The notes under the pieces were generated by a model. That model saw only the letters and a list, made by a program, of their open reading frames with translations, searched no databases and was not told the origin of the DNA. DNA of 64,000 nt from contig NZ_PJBS01000311.1 of assembly GCF_002836055.1 (NCBI RefSeq), forward strand, positions 1 to 64,000, given 5' to 3'. Positions 1 to 9,096 of this stretch are shown here, one piece after another. Both the position numbers and the translations under genes were made by a program. How positions within the stretch are numbered: the stretch's first letter is position 1; each line of letters starts with the position of its first letter. This stretch comes from Psychroflexus sp. MES1-P1E (GTDB lineage: Bacteria; Bacteroidota; Bacteroidia; Flavobacteriales; Flavobacteriaceae).

Positions 1-96
1 GTATTGATCTCTCCTAGAAAGCCAATAATGCTCTTAATGATGACATTTATTGTATTTGATACCCAATTTTACATTTCTGATTTAAAATGGACCTTA

Positions 97-158
97 GACT
101 ATTGGATTCCTTGCATAACATCTAAATAATTAGATGTTATGCAAGGAATCCAATAGTC
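97..158. terminator. Long perfect inverted repeat downstream of dnaE
   Basis: Arms at 97-125 and 130-158 are perfectly complementary (29 bp) around a 4-nt loop (ATAA). It lies about 90 nt beyond the dnaE stop codon on the minus strand. There is no clean run of U on either side, so it may be a bidirectional terminator or an mRNA 3'-end stabilising hairpin. The rest of 1-249 is AT-rich and I see no supportable gene in it. Confidence 0.5.
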
Positions 159-249
159 ATTTAATTTAAGTAATAAAGACATGCAACTTGAATAGGCTCT
201 TAATACCACAATTAATCCTGTATAATTTTAGGATTTATAAAGTTTGGAT

Positions 250-3200
250 TTAATTGATTAAAAATTTAATCTTTTGCTCAGACAGTTCATCAATCAATTC
301 ATTACAGATTTTTACTTTTTGTGTCTTGCTCGGCATGTGAATTTTAATCTTGCCTTTCATTTCATACACCACAAAGTTTAGCAAGTGATCTCCCGAGTAA
401 GTTTTAAACAAATCCCCTAAGGCTTTTATTTGAGACTCGTTAAGGTCATCCACATTCATTTGGATCGTCAATTTTTTGGCATTTTCCTTTAGGACATCTT
501 GAAGTTGTTTAAAAGATACAAAACCAATACGCGTTCGCCCAGGTTCTCCAGTATCTCTATTTGTAAATTGGGTTGCCCTCAATTTCAGATGAACGAAATT
601 ATCCTGAATTAAAAAGTGCCTAAATTTCAAGTACTCTTCCCCAAAAATCCAAAATTCATGACTTTCGTTATAATCTTCCAACACAAAAGTCGCAAAGCCT
701 TTACCGATTTTACTTACCCTGTGATTTACATCTGTCACCACGCCTGCAAGGGATAACTCTTTATTGAGGTGTTTTTCAATTTCTGCAACTTCCTTTAGGT
801 TTGACCTGCAAAAGGAGTTGATTTCCAGTTTAAAATCATCCAATGGGTGACCCGATAAAAACAGACCTACCACTTCCTTTTCTGCTTTTAAGGTTCGCAT
901 GGAATGCCAAGGCTCGCAAGGCGGTACTTCTGGCTCAGGAATTTGGACTTCACTCGACTCACCAAACAAACTCACTTGGGATGAATTTTTATTCTCTTGG
1001 TACCTTGCCGCATATTTAATCACCTTTTCCAGAAAGGTTAAATCTCCGTCGGTAGCTTGAAAATATTGAGCTCTATGCACTTCTCCCAAACTGTCGAAAG
1101 CTCCTGCATAAGCCAAACTTTCAAAAGCTTTCTTATTAGCAGCTCGAAGATCGATGCGTTTGGACAAATCAAAAATAGAGAGGTAGTGACCTTTCTTCCG
1201 GTGTTCTACGATGGTATTCACCGCTCCTCCTCCAACGCCTTTAATAGCGCCCATACCAAACCTAACAGCATCGTCTTTGTTCACTGAAAATTTATAATAA
1301 GATTCATTCACGTCTGGTCCCAAAACTGGTAAACGCATTCGCTTGCATTCCTCCATAAAAAAGGTAACTTTCTTGATGTCACTCATATTATTAGAAAGGA
1401 CAGCTGCCATATATTCTGCTGGATAATGGGCTTTTAAGTATGCCGTTTGGTAAGCAACAAAGGCATAACAAGTCGAGTGGGATTTGTTGAAAGCATAACT
1501 GGCAAAAGCTTCCCAGTCTTTCCAGATTTTCTCCAGCTTTTCTTCATTGTGCCCATTGTCTTTTGCTTGATTAATAAACTTTGGTTTCAGTTTAACTAAG
1601 ACATCTTTCAACTTTTTACCCATGGCTTTCCTCAAGACATCAGCTTCACCTTTCGTAAAGCTGGCCAATTTTTGCGAGAGCAGCATCACTTGCTCTTGGT
1701 AAACGGTAATCCCATAAGTTTCCTCAAGATATTCTTGCATTTCAGGCAAATCGTAAGAGATGTCCTCCTCCCCATGTTTCCTTTTAATAAAACTCGGGAT
1801 ATACTCCATTGGCCCAGGTCTATACAAAGCATTCATCGCGATAAGATCTCCAAACACCGTTGGCTTTAGATCTTTCATATGTTTTTGCATTCCTAGAGAT
1901 TCATATTGAAAAATCCCAACGGTTTCTCCACGTTGAAAGAGCTCATAGGTCTTTTCATCATCTAGCGGGAAAGCTTCAGGATCTAGATCGACGTCGTGGC
2001 GTGCTTTTACAATTTCAACGGTATCTTTAATTAGAGTTAAGGTCTTTAACCCCAAAAAGTCCATTTTCAAAAGGCCTGCATCTTCCACCACCGAGTTATC
2101 GAATTGAGTAACATAGAGGTTGGAATCTTTCGCGACAGAGACGGGAACAAACTTGGTAATATCATCTGGGGTGATAATCACTCCACAGGCATGAATGCCT
2201 GTATTTCTCACAGAACCTTCCAAAATCCTAGCTTGGTTTACCGTTTCAGCTTCTGGAGAATCTTGTTCTGAAATAGCAACAAGTTCTAAGACTTTATCCA
2301 CTTCTTCGGATCTAAAATTCTTACGAATTTCCTTTTCGTCCATGCTAAAGATTTTCCCTAGCTTGGACATATCCGGAATTAATTTGGCAATGCGATCGGC
2401 TTCGTACAAGGGCAAATCCAAAACTCTTGCAGTATCTCTTATAGCAGATTTAGCTGCCATTGTTCCGTAAGTGATAATTTGTGCAACTTGATTTTGGCCG
2501 TACTTCTCAATCACATAATCCATTACTTTACTTCGTCCTTCGTCATCAAAATCGATATCAATATCGGGCATACTCACTCGCTCTGGATTTAAAAACCGCT
2601 CGAAAAGTAAGTCGTATTTTATAGGATCTATATTGGTAATCTTCAAGCAATAGGCTACTGCACTACCCGCAGCAGAACCACGTCCTGGACCTACCGAAAC
2701 TCCCATTTTTCTCGCTTCGCGAATAAAATCTTCCACGATTAAGAAATAGCCCGGATAACCTGTATTGGCAATGACCGAAAGTTCAAAATCCAATCGGTCC
2801 TTGATCTCCTCACTTAATTCTCCGTAACGCCTTTTAGCCCCCTCAAATGTGAGGTGCTTTAAGTATGCATTTTCTCCACGCTTACCAGCATCTGTTTTAT
2901 CCGCCTCTTCCAAAAATTGTTCTGGGATTATAAAAGCTGGCAATAATACCTCTCTAGCCAGTTCAAAGGCTTCAACCTTATTGGCGATAGCCTCTGTATT
3001 GGAAATGGCTTGAGGCAAGTCTTTAAAAAGAGATTTCATCTCCTCAGCAGACTTGAAGTAGTACTGGTCATTCGGAAGTCCGTAACGGTAGCCACGGCCG
3101 CGACCTATAGGTGTAGCTTGCTTCTCCCCCTCTTTAACACACAATAAAATATCATGTGCATTGGCATCTTTTTGATCAGCGTAATAAGTATTATTAGTCG

Positions 3201-4608
3201 CTACTAAATTGATATCGTGCTTATTGGCAAGTCGAATTAAAGCTTCATTGGCGCGCTCTTCATCTTCTTGCTGGTGACGCATAATTTCTACATAAAAATC
3301 ATCGCCAAAAGTCTCCTTCCACCAGACCAAGGAGTCTTCTGCTTGGTTTTCTCCAAGATTTAAAAGTTTACTAGCAATTTCACCATAGAGACTTCCCGAT
3401 AAAACTATGAGGTCATCTTTATAAGTTTCAATAAGCTTTTTATCAATTCTAGGGATGTAGTAAAAGCCTTTGGTAAAGCCCATAGAAGACATTTTTGCTA
3501 AATTGTGATAGCCCTTTTTATTCTTGGCTAGAATCACCATTTGGTAGCCATTGTCTTTATGAGTTCTATCGGTATGGTCTTCGCACACAAAAAATTCACA
3601 ACCAATAATCGGTTTTATAGGTTGTGAAGTGTTTTCAGAATCATTGGCAATGGCAGAATTGTGTTTTTTAACAGCATTCACAAAGTGAAATGCCCCCATC
3701 ATATTAGCATGGTCTGTTATTGCTACCGCTGGCATATTGTGCTTTGCTGCTGCCGCTACCAGATCTGGGACAGCCATCGTAGATTGCAAGACGGAGAATT
3801 GGGTATGGTTATGAAGATGAACAAAACTAGACTCCTGCAGTTGTTCTAAATTCTCATCAAGCTCTGCTTTAGAAGGACCGCTTTCTTCTGATTTTGCTTC
3901 TTGTTTTGCTTTTAATTGAGCAGACGCTTTTTTAAGGTTAATATGATTAAGACCAACCTTACTTAGAGGCCCCGTATGCCTAGACTTAAATTCTTGAAGA
4001 TAACTACGCTCTGCCTGTAGTTCATTTTCTGTGTAATTTCCCGTGCGGATCAACTCCAGAAAACAACGTGTCGTCGCTTCCACATCCGCAGTCGCATTGT
4101 GAGCCTCATTAAAAGGCTGTCCAAAAAGATATTGGTGTAATTCAGTTAATGTAGGGAGTTTGAATTTCCCTCCACGCCCCCCTAGAATTTGACAAAGCTT
4201 AGCTGTTTTTTCTGTGCAAGTATCCAATACAGGCATAGAGGCCATCAAAGACTCTAGTTGAGCTCTATGGAATTCGGCTCCCATCACGTTTACATCGAAA
4301 CCAACATTCTGCCCAACCACAAACTTAGATTCTGATAAGGCTTCATTGAACTCTGCTAATACCATGTCCAAAGACTCCCCTTTTTGTAGGGCCAAGGCAG
4401 TAGAAATGCCATGAATACGCTCGGCATCGTAAGGGATGTCAAACCCCTCGGGACGAATCAAGTAATCTTTTGCCTCTACAAGATTTCCCCATTCATCATG
4501 AACTTGCCAAGCGATTTGTATAGCTCTAGGCCAGTTGTCGGTATCTGTGATTGGCGCGTTCCAACGCTTGGGTAATCCTGTGGTTTCGGTATCGAAAATG
4601 ATGTACAT
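250..4608 (-). CDS. dnaE: DNA polymerase III alpha subunit with N-terminal proofreading exonuclease
   Basis: Replicative polymerase catalytic subunit, 1452 aa. An N-terminal DEDDh exonuclease (residues about 1-190) carries FDTETTG (D6, E8), an NVGFD motif near 104-108 and H170/D175 in HNATADVE. A linker leads to the PHP domain starting near 262 (FVHLHNHTQFSV). The polymerase core has the GPGRGSAAGS block near 640 and PDIDIDFDD near 683. A helix-hairpin-helix region and an OB-fold follow. The usual DnaE is about 1150 aa, so the extra 250-300 residues are the fused proofreading module, a layout familiar in Bacteroidota. The ATG start gives the intact exonuclease motif. It is transcribed alone; the 495-bp gap upstream separates it from the aro operon. 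Confidence 0.97.
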   Translation of the reverse strand: MYIIFDTETTGLPKRWNAPITDTDNWPRAIQIAWQVHDEWGNLVEAKDYLIRPEGFDIPYDAERIHGISTALALQKGESLDMVLAEFNEALSESKFVVGQNVGFDVNVMGAEFHRAQLESLMASMPVLDTCTEKTAKLCQILGGRGGKFKLPTLTELHQYLFGQPFNEAHNATADVEATTRCFLELIRTGNYTENELQAERSYLQEFKSRHTGPLSKVGLNHINLKKASAQLKAKQEAKSEESGPSKAELDENLEQLQESSFVHLHNHTQFSVLQSTMAVPDLVAAAAKHNMPAVAITDHANMMGAFHFVNAVKKHNSAIANDSENTSQPIKPIIGCEFFVCEDHTDRTHKDNGYQMVILAKNKKGYHNLAKMSSMGFTKGFYYIPRIDKKLIETYKDDLIVLSGSLYGEIASKLLNLGENQAEDSLVWWKETFGDDFYVEIMRHQQEDEERANEALIRLANKHDINLVATNNTYYADQKDANAHDILLCVKEGEKQATPIGRGRGYRYGLPNDQYYFKSAEEMKSLFKDLPQAISNTEAIANKVEAFELAREVLLPAFIIPEQFLEEADKTDAGKRGENAYLKHLTFEGAKRRYGELSEEIKDRLDFELSVIANTGYPGYFLIVEDFIREARKMGVSVGPGRGSAAGSAVAYCLKITNIDPIKYDLLFERFLNPERVSMPDIDIDFDDEGRSKVMDYVIEKYGQNQVAQIITYGTMAAKSAIRDTARVLDLPLYEADRIAKLIPDMSKLGKIFSMDEKEIRKNFRSEEVDKVLELVAISEQDSPEAETVNQARILEGSVRNTGIHACGVIITPDDITKFVPVSVAKDSNLYVTQFDNSVVEDAGLLKMDFLGLKTLTLIKDTVEIVKARHDVDLDPEAFPLDDEKTYELFQRGETVGIFQYESLGMQKHMKDLKPTVFGDLIAMNALYRPGPMEYIPSFIKRKHGEEDISYDLPEMQEYLEETYGITVYQEQVMLLSQKLASFTKGEADVLRKAMGKKLKDVLVKLKPKFINQAKDNGHNEEKLEKIWKDWEAFASYAFNKSHSTCYAFVAYQTAYLKAHYPAEYMAAVLSNNMSDIKKVTFFMEECKRMRLPVLGPDVNESYYKFSVNKDDAVRFGMGAIKGVGGGAVNTIVEHRKKGHYLSIFDLSKRIDLRAANKKAFESLAYAGAFDSLGEVHRAQYFQATDGDLTFLEKVIKYAARYQENKNSSQVSLFGESSEVQIPEPEVPPCEPWHSMRTLKAEKEVVGLFLSGHPLDDFKLEINSFCRSNLKEVAEIEKHLNKELSLAGVVTDVNHRVSKIGKGFATFVLEDYNESHEFWIFGEEYLKFRHFLIQDNFVHLKLRATQFTNRDTGEPGRTRIGFVSFKQLQDVLKENAKKLTIQMNVDDLNESQIKALGDLFKTYSGDHLLNFVVYEMKGKIKIHMPSKTQKVKICNELIDELSEQKIKFLIN

Positions 4609-4751
4609 GAAGCAGAGTTTTGAAGTATAAAATTAGCGAAAAACAGAGTTTTAAATAGCATTATTTTGAATTTATCTCTGCTTAATTGTGAGATTTTGAA
4701 CGTTGACTTAAAAGTCCCATCAGTCACAAAATTGCATGGCTAACATCCTAA

Positions 4752-4911
4752 TACCAAATTAAACCTATAATGTCGCAATAAATCGTTTCTTTTTCGCCTG
4801 CTTTTTATCAAAAATAATTACCGTAACTAAGGCTATGCTAATTATTTTCAACTTCAATCAATCAAAAAATAATTCAATTTATTTATACGACATTATAAAT
4901 TTAATTTGGTG
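4752..4911 (+). repeat. MITE-like intergenic element, copy A
   Basis: About 160 bp. The left end (4753-4775, ACCAAATTAAACC...GTCG) is inverted at the right end (4888-4910) with two mismatches over 23 bp. The interior includes 10-bp inverted blocks AAAATAATTA and TAATTATTTT. The same sequence recurs at 14114, 37670 and 54662. It lies in the 495-bp gap 4609-5103 between dnaE and the aro operon, which otherwise holds only the hairpin at 4919 and AT-rich sequence. Compared with copies B and D it lacks a block of about 25-40 bp before the common AATTCAATTTATTTATACG segment. Confidence 0.85.
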
Positions 4912-4918
4912 TAAGTTA

Positions 4919-4974
4919 TTAAGATTACAGGCCTAGCACCTCTTTTCCTTAAGGTGCAAGGCCTGTAATCTTAA
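4919..4974. terminator. GC-containing hairpin downstream of the aro operon
   Basis: Arms 4919-4941 and 4952-4974 pair over 23 positions with one mismatch, around a 10-nt loop. It is about 130 nt beyond the DAHP synthase/chorismate mutase stop codon and directly adjoins repeat copy A. There is no U run on either strand, so Rho-independent function is uncertain. Confidence 0.5.
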
Positions 4975-5103
4975 ACTAAAAGTGATATTTTGGTATAAAT
5001 TCAATTTTACTCCTTAAACATAAAAGATTATCATTAAACATATCTTTTAAAGAAGAAGCAAAATTTAAAATATTTCATTTTCTTTTAGTATCGATCTTCA
5101 ACA

Positions 5104-6186
5104 CTATTCACTTATAATTTTATGCTGGTGACCGATGGATTCCTCATGAATGGCCTTTAAAAATTTGGTTATAAATTCTTTGCTTAAATTGTTTTCAGCT
5201 CCAGCAGCAATCATTGTATCCAGAATAGAATTCCAACGTTTGGTCTGAAGAATTGCTACGTTGTTTTTCTTCTTAAGGTCACCTATCTCGTCTGCTATTT
5301 TCATTCGCTTTCCCAAGAGGTCTATCAACTGATGATCAACTACATCTATTTTGGTCCTTAGGGTTTGAAGTTTATTTTGGAAAGCTGTAGCTTCTGTAAA
5401 CTCCTTTCTCATTCTCAAGTCTACCGTCATTTGATCGAGCGCTTTAGGAGTAATTTGTTGCTTAGCGTCACTCCAAGCATTATCTGGATCAAAATGAGTT
5501 TCCACCATAATTCCATCGAAATTAAGATCAAGTCCCGTCTGACAAATGTCAAAAATAATATCTCGTCGCCCTGCAATATGGGAAGGATCCAGAATGATAG
5601 GTAAGTCTGGGTATTCCGACTGTAAATCGATAGCAATTTGCCATTCGGGATTATTTCTATATTTTGTTTTCTCGTAAGTCGAGAAGCCTCTGTGAATAAC
5701 TCCCAAGTTTTTAATGCCCGCATCATAAAGACGCTCTACGGCCCCCAACCACAAAGCTAAATCTGGATTGACAGGGTTTTTGACTAAAACTATTTTATCA
5801 GTCCCTTTCAGGGCATCTGCGATCTCTTGAACAATAAAAGGACTTACTGTGCTTCGAGCTCCAATCCACAGGACATCGATATCAGCTTTAAGCGCCATTT
5901 CTACATGAGTTTTATTGGCTACCTCAGTCGCCAATTTAAGACCGGTTTCCGCCTTAGCGGTTTTCAGCCAATCTAAACCAATAGCTCCAACACCTTCAAA
6001 ATTCCCTGGGCGAGTTCTAGGCTTCCAAATTCCCGCTCGCATGATGCTGGTGTCAGTGTCTTTTAATTGCTGAGCTATTTTGACCACTTGCTCTTCTGTT
6101 TCTGCACTACAAGGTCCAGCAATAACTAGAGGATGATCTAAATTAAAATCAGTTAACCATTGTCTTTGTGTTGTGTTAATTTCCAT
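5104..6186 (-). CDS. aroG: Bifunctional DAHP synthase / chorismate mutase
   Basis: First committed step of the shikimate pathway (erythrose-4-P + PEP to DAHP), fused to conversion of chorismate to prephenate. The 360-aa protein has a DAHP synthase/KDO8P-type barrel from residue about 15 to 260, with the AGPCSAE motif at 23-29. A helical AroQ-type chorismate mutase occupies about 276-360 (LRTKIDVVDHQLIDLLGKR). It is the last gene of the Phe/Tyr operon and its start overlaps the tyrA end by 11 bp, which suggests translational coupling. The fusion probably couples entry flux to the Phe/Tyr branch and allows feedback through prephenate, as known for related fusions; that regulation is inferred. 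The symbol is by function; aroA/aroF are also used. Confidence 0.93.
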   Translation of the reverse strand: MEINTTQRQWLTDFNLDHPLVIAGPCSAETEEQVVKIAQQLKDTDTSIMRAGIWKPRTRPGNFEGVGAIGLDWLKTAKAETGLKLATEVANKTHVEMALKADIDVLWIGARSTVSPFIVQEIADALKGTDKIVLVKNPVNPDLALWLGAVERLYDAGIKNLGVIHRGFSTYEKTKYRNNPEWQIAIDLQSEYPDLPIILDPSHIAGRRDIIFDICQTGLDLNFDGIMVETHFDPDNAWSDAKQQITPKALDQMTVDLRMRKEFTEATAFQNKLQTLRTKIDVVDHQLIDLLGKRMKIADEIGDLKKKNNVAILQTKRWNSILDTMIAAGAENNLSKEFITKFLKAIHEESIGHQHKIISE

Positions 6187-7045
6187 TCTCTTCTTTTTTT
6201 ATGATTCCGTTTAAAATGGGTTTCAAGTCATTGACCTCTGCCAATTGTTGATGTATACCCTTATAATTTTGAGTTTCTAGTTGCTTCTGAAAAGCTTTTA
6301 AATTCTGTATATATTCTTCCAAGGCGTATTGGACTTCTTCTTGATTTTCTTTAAAAATAGCCGTCCAGGTTACAGGGTTGGATTTGGCTAGTCTAACCGT
6401 AGAGGCAAAACCACTCCCTGCCAAATCGAATATATCTCGATCATTTTTTTCAATGTCCAATACTGTTTTACCAAGCATAAAGGAGCTGATGTGTGACAAA
6501 TGAGAGACGTAGGCTAAATGCTTGTCATGGGCTTTGGCCCCCATATATTTTAACGTCATGTGTAGAGGGGCAATTAAGCTTTTAGCGATCTCTAAGAGAC
6601 TAGCCTCTGTGTGTTCGGCCTCACATAAAATCATAGTTTTGTGATCAAATAAAGAATCAAAAGCAGCTTCAGGTCCAGAAAATTCTGTCCCTGCAATAGG
6701 GTGAGCAGCCAAAAACTGATGCCGCTTCGGGTTTTTGGCGACCGCTTCACATAACTGACCTTTTGTAGACCCCATATCCATCACCAAAGCTTGGGGATGA
6801 ATTTTATCTAAAATTTCTTGTAATACTACAGAGGAATGGTCCACCGGGATACTGAGGATGACGACATCCATTTCAGACCATGCTGACTCTTCCAAAACTT
6901 GGTCGATAATATTCAAGGTTAAGGCCTTTTGTAAATGCTCAAAATTTTTATCCATACCAAAAACTTGAACCTCTGAAAAATTTCTCTTCATGGATAAGGC
7001 AAAAGATCCTCCTATTAAACCTAAACCTATACATCCTATTTTCAT
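6176..7045 (-). CDS. tyrA: Prephenate dehydrogenase
   Basis: Oxidative decarboxylation of prephenate to 4-hydroxyphenylpyruvate, the tyrosine branch. The 289-aa protein has an N-terminal Rossmann nucleotide-binding motif GLGLIGGS at 7-14. HPIAGTE, near 115-125, is the conserved histidine motif of the family. A helical C-terminal domain follows. It has no ACT domain, so feedback control may lie elsewhere, for instance in the attenuator upstream of the operon. It overlaps the aminotransferase gene by 4 bp (ATGA) and the downstream DAHP synthase gene by 11 bp. Confidence 0.94.
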   Translation of the reverse strand: MKIGCIGLGLIGGSFALSMKRNFSEVQVFGMDKNFEHLQKALTLNIIDQVLEESAWSEMDVVILSIPVDHSSVVLQEILDKIHPQALVMDMGSTKGQLCEAVAKNPKRHQFLAAHPIAGTEFSGPEAAFDSLFDHKTMILCEAEHTEASLLEIAKSLIAPLHMTLKYMGAKAHDKHLAYVSHLSHISSFMLGKTVLDIEKNDRDIFDLAGSGFASTVRLAKSNPVTWTAIFKENQEEVQYALEEYIQNLKAFQKQLETQNYKGIHQQLAEVNDLKPILNGIIKKEENGN

Positions 7046-8202
7046 ACAGCTTCAAATTTTGAGATTCGCTCTTTACAAATGCTAAGTTCCTCCTCAGAAA
7101 CACATAATGAAAAGCGGAGATAATTAGACCCATTAGATCCAAATACATCACCGGGGGTTACAAATACATTTCTTTTGTATAAGAGCTCATCTGCCAGTTC
7201 TTTTGCAGATTGAGAGGAATTCACTTTGCCCCACACAAAAAGTCCAACTGCAGATTTATCAAAACTCAGGTTTAACGTTTCACACATCTCCCAAAGGATA
7301 GCCCTGCGTTTTTTGTAAACAGTATTCTGAGCGTCAAACCAGTCGTTTTTTAGCTCCAAAGCTTTGGTCGCTGCCTTTTGGATAGGAAAAAACATCCCAC
7401 TATCCATATTGCTCTTTACCTTTAATACGGCTGAAATAAATTCAGAATGACCCACTAAAAACCCAACTCTGAATCCTGCTAAGTTGTAAGACTTACTCAG
7501 CGAGTTTAACTCCAAACAGACCTCTTTGGCTCCTTCCAGTTGAAAAATAGAAAATTTATCATCGGTGAGAACCATGCTGTAGGGATTGTCATTAATCAAC
7601 AAGATATCATTAGCCTTGGCAAAGCGGATCAGCTGTTGTAGTTTTATTCTATCTGCTGCTTGACCTGTGGGCATATTTGGATAGTTGATCCACATCAACT
7701 TCACCTTAGCTAGGTCTAATTTTTGAAGCGCTTCAAAATCGGGATGCCACGCATTTCCCTCCGTCAAATCATACGAGATAAGTTCAGCATTCAAAAGCTT
7801 AGTCGCCGCTTGATAAGTGGGATATCCTGGATTAGGAACTAAAACTTGATCGCCTTCGTTTAAAAAAGCCATTGAAATTAAAGAAACTCCTTCTTTAGAC
7901 CCCATCAGCGGAAGCACCTCATTTTCTTTATCAATTTGGACCGCATAATGATTTTCATAAAAACCACACATCGCTTGTCTCAATTCATCTAAACCCTTAT
8001 AGGCTTGATATTGATAGGCCCCGTGTTGAGTTGTCGCCTTCACCAATTCGTCAACGACCTCTTCAGGTGGCGCTAAATCTGGACTTCCAATTCCTAAATT
8101 GATGATCGGTTTTCCTTCTTTTTTAAGTTGAGCAACTTCTCTCAGCTTTTTGCTGAAATAGTACTCTTCTGTCTTTTGGAGTCGGTTGGATAATGAAATC
8201 AT
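7042..8202 (-). CDS. PLP-dependent aminotransferase of the Phe/Tyr operon
   Basis: Fold-type I aminotransferase, 386 aa. It likely transaminates phenylpyruvate and 4-hydroxyphenylpyruvate, or prephenate, given its place between pheA and tyrA. The PLP lysine is K237 in SLSKSYNLAGFRVG. NPGYPTY (near 120) and the N-x-P motif in WINYPNMPTG are also present. It resembles the aspartate/LL-diaminopimelate aminotransferase group, so substrate specificity rests on context and not on sequence. The ATG at 8202 overlaps the stop of pheA by 4 bp. Confidence 0.9.
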   Translation of the reverse strand: MISLSNRLQKTEEYYFSKKLREVAQLKKEGKPIINLGIGSPDLAPPEEVVDELVKATTQHGAYQYQAYKGLDELRQAMCGFYENHYAVQIDKENEVLPLMGSKEGVSLISMAFLNEGDQVLVPNPGYPTYQAATKLLNAELISYDLTEGNAWHPDFEALQKLDLAKVKLMWINYPNMPTGQAADRIKLQQLIRFAKANDILLINDNPYSMVLTDDKFSIFQLEGAKEVCLELNSLSKSYNLAGFRVGFLVGHSEFISAVLKVKSNMDSGMFFPIQKAATKALELKNDWFDAQNTVYKKRRAILWEMCETLNLSFDKSAVGLFVWGKVNSSQSAKELADELLYKRNVFVTPGDVFGSNGSNYLRFSLCVSEEELSICKERISKFEAV

Positions 8203-9017
8203 GACTTTCCACTTTTATATTGACCTACACAGGTCGGATTGATACTAAGGTTTGATACGGCTTTAAAAGCGCTTTGAAAATGGTATAGACTTGTAAATGC
8301 AACGTCGACAATAAAGGCATACTTCCATACTTCCTCAGGAATGGGGATACTTTGAATCTTCGTTAAGTTTAATCCATGATCTGCCATGACATTAAGGACG
8401 TTTGCTAAGCTTCCCGATTCATGGGCTATTTCAAATTTTAGAGTGGCTTTGTTCACTTCTTTAATTGAGTTCCCTATTTTTTCGATAACGACAAAACGGG
8501 TTTCGTTAGCACTATAGTTTTGGACATCTTTCGCAATCACTTTTAAATTAAAAAGTTCTGCAGTCCCTTTTGGCACTAAGGCTCCGACACCAAACAGGCG
8601 TTGTTCTGTAAGCTGCTGAGCGGGGAGGGCTGTGTCCACATCTTCAATAAGATGAATATGGCTATGGTTTCCAAAAAAATGACTACACTGGTGCAATGCC
8701 ATTTGGTGGGACCTCACTTCTTTTAGATCTTCTAATGTCTGTCCTGGCAGAGCCACTAAATTGTGACTTATGTTTAGATAATGCTCTGCGGTCACTTGAA
8801 GACGATAGTCCAAAATAAGGCGATAATTAGGAAGGATACTTCCTGCTATAGAATTCTCAATAGCCATCACTCCTTTTTCACATTCATCATTTATTATAGC
8901 CTGAACGAGTTTTTGGAATGTCATACATTCTAAAGCCTCGACATCGGTTTCCCCAAAAAGCTCTGTAAGGGCTTTATAGTGATTAGATCCTTTTATTCCT
9001 TGTATTGCTATTTTCAA
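8199..9017 (-). CDS. pheA: Prephenate dehydratase (TTG start)
   Basis: Converts prephenate to phenylpyruvate. The 272-aa protein has an N-terminal periplasmic-binding-like catalytic domain (about 1-175) with the AIENSIAGS and ETRFVVIE motifs; the threonine of the TRF motif is the known catalytic residue of the family. An ACT domain (about 188-265, GSLANVLNVMADHG) is expected to bind phenylalanine. There is no in-frame ATG before residue 32, and homologous starts of the type MKIAIQG fit the TTG at 9017. This start is only about 12 nt downstream of the U run of an intrinsic terminator, so expression should depend on read-through. No clear Shine-Dalgarno is visible. Confidence 0.93.
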   Translation of the reverse strand: MKIAIQGIKGSNHYKALTELFGETDVEALECMTFQKLVQAIINDECEKGVMAIENSIAGSILPNYRLILDYRLQVTAEHYLNISHNLVALPGQTLEDLKEVRSHQMALHQCSHFFGNHSHIHLIEDVDTALPAQQLTEQRLFGVGALVPKGTAELFNLKVIAKDVQNYSANETRFVVIEKIGNSIKEVNKATLKFEIAHESGSLANVLNVMADHGLNLTKIQSIPIPEEVWKYAFIVDVAFTSLYHFQSAFKAVSNLSINPTCVGQYKSGKS

Positions 9018-9025
9018 TTTTATAA

Positions 9026-9056
9026 ATTAAAAAAGCCTCGTAAAAAACGAGGCTTT
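9026..9056 (-). terminator. Attenuator terminator in front of pheA
   Basis: Read on the minus strand, AAAGCCTCG (9056-9048) pairs perfectly with CGAGGCTTT (9040-9032) around a 7-nt loop, and the RNA continues as UUU. This is a textbook intrinsic terminator ending just before the pheA start at 9017. It could also terminate transcription from the M24 peptidase gene upstream. Its 5' arm can alternatively pair with 9087-9096 over the leader-peptide stop codon. Confidence 0.85.
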
Positions 9057-9096
9057 GTATATTTGATAATGAATTTATTTCATATCAACCCCGTTT
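9045..9096 (-). promoter_or_regulatory. Antiterminator pairing of the phe/tyr attenuator
   Basis: In the transcript, AAACGGGGUU (9096-9087), which covers the last sense codons and first stop-codon base of the leader peptide, is complementary to AGCCUCGUUU (9054-9045) over 10 positions including two G-U pairs. That second segment is the 5' arm and loop of the terminator, so the two structures exclude each other. A small hairpin (TTGATA...TATCAA, 9061-9087) lies between or competes. A ribosome stalled at the Phe/Tyr codons would leave 9087-9096 free to pair, while one at the stop codon would cover it. The structure is read from sequence; the function is inferred. Confidence 0.7.

Noticed and set aside
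1-129. Plus-strand frame open from the window edge to TAA at 127-129 (42 codons)
   Set aside because: It ends inside the loop of the long palindrome and shows no recognisable protein. It could be chance in AT-rich sequence, and the true left neighbour is outside the window.
201-245. TAATACCACAATTAATCC-like sequence resembling an end of the MITE family
   Set aside because: It is too degenerate and lacks the internal shared blocks and a matching inverted end. A decayed remnant cannot be excluded.
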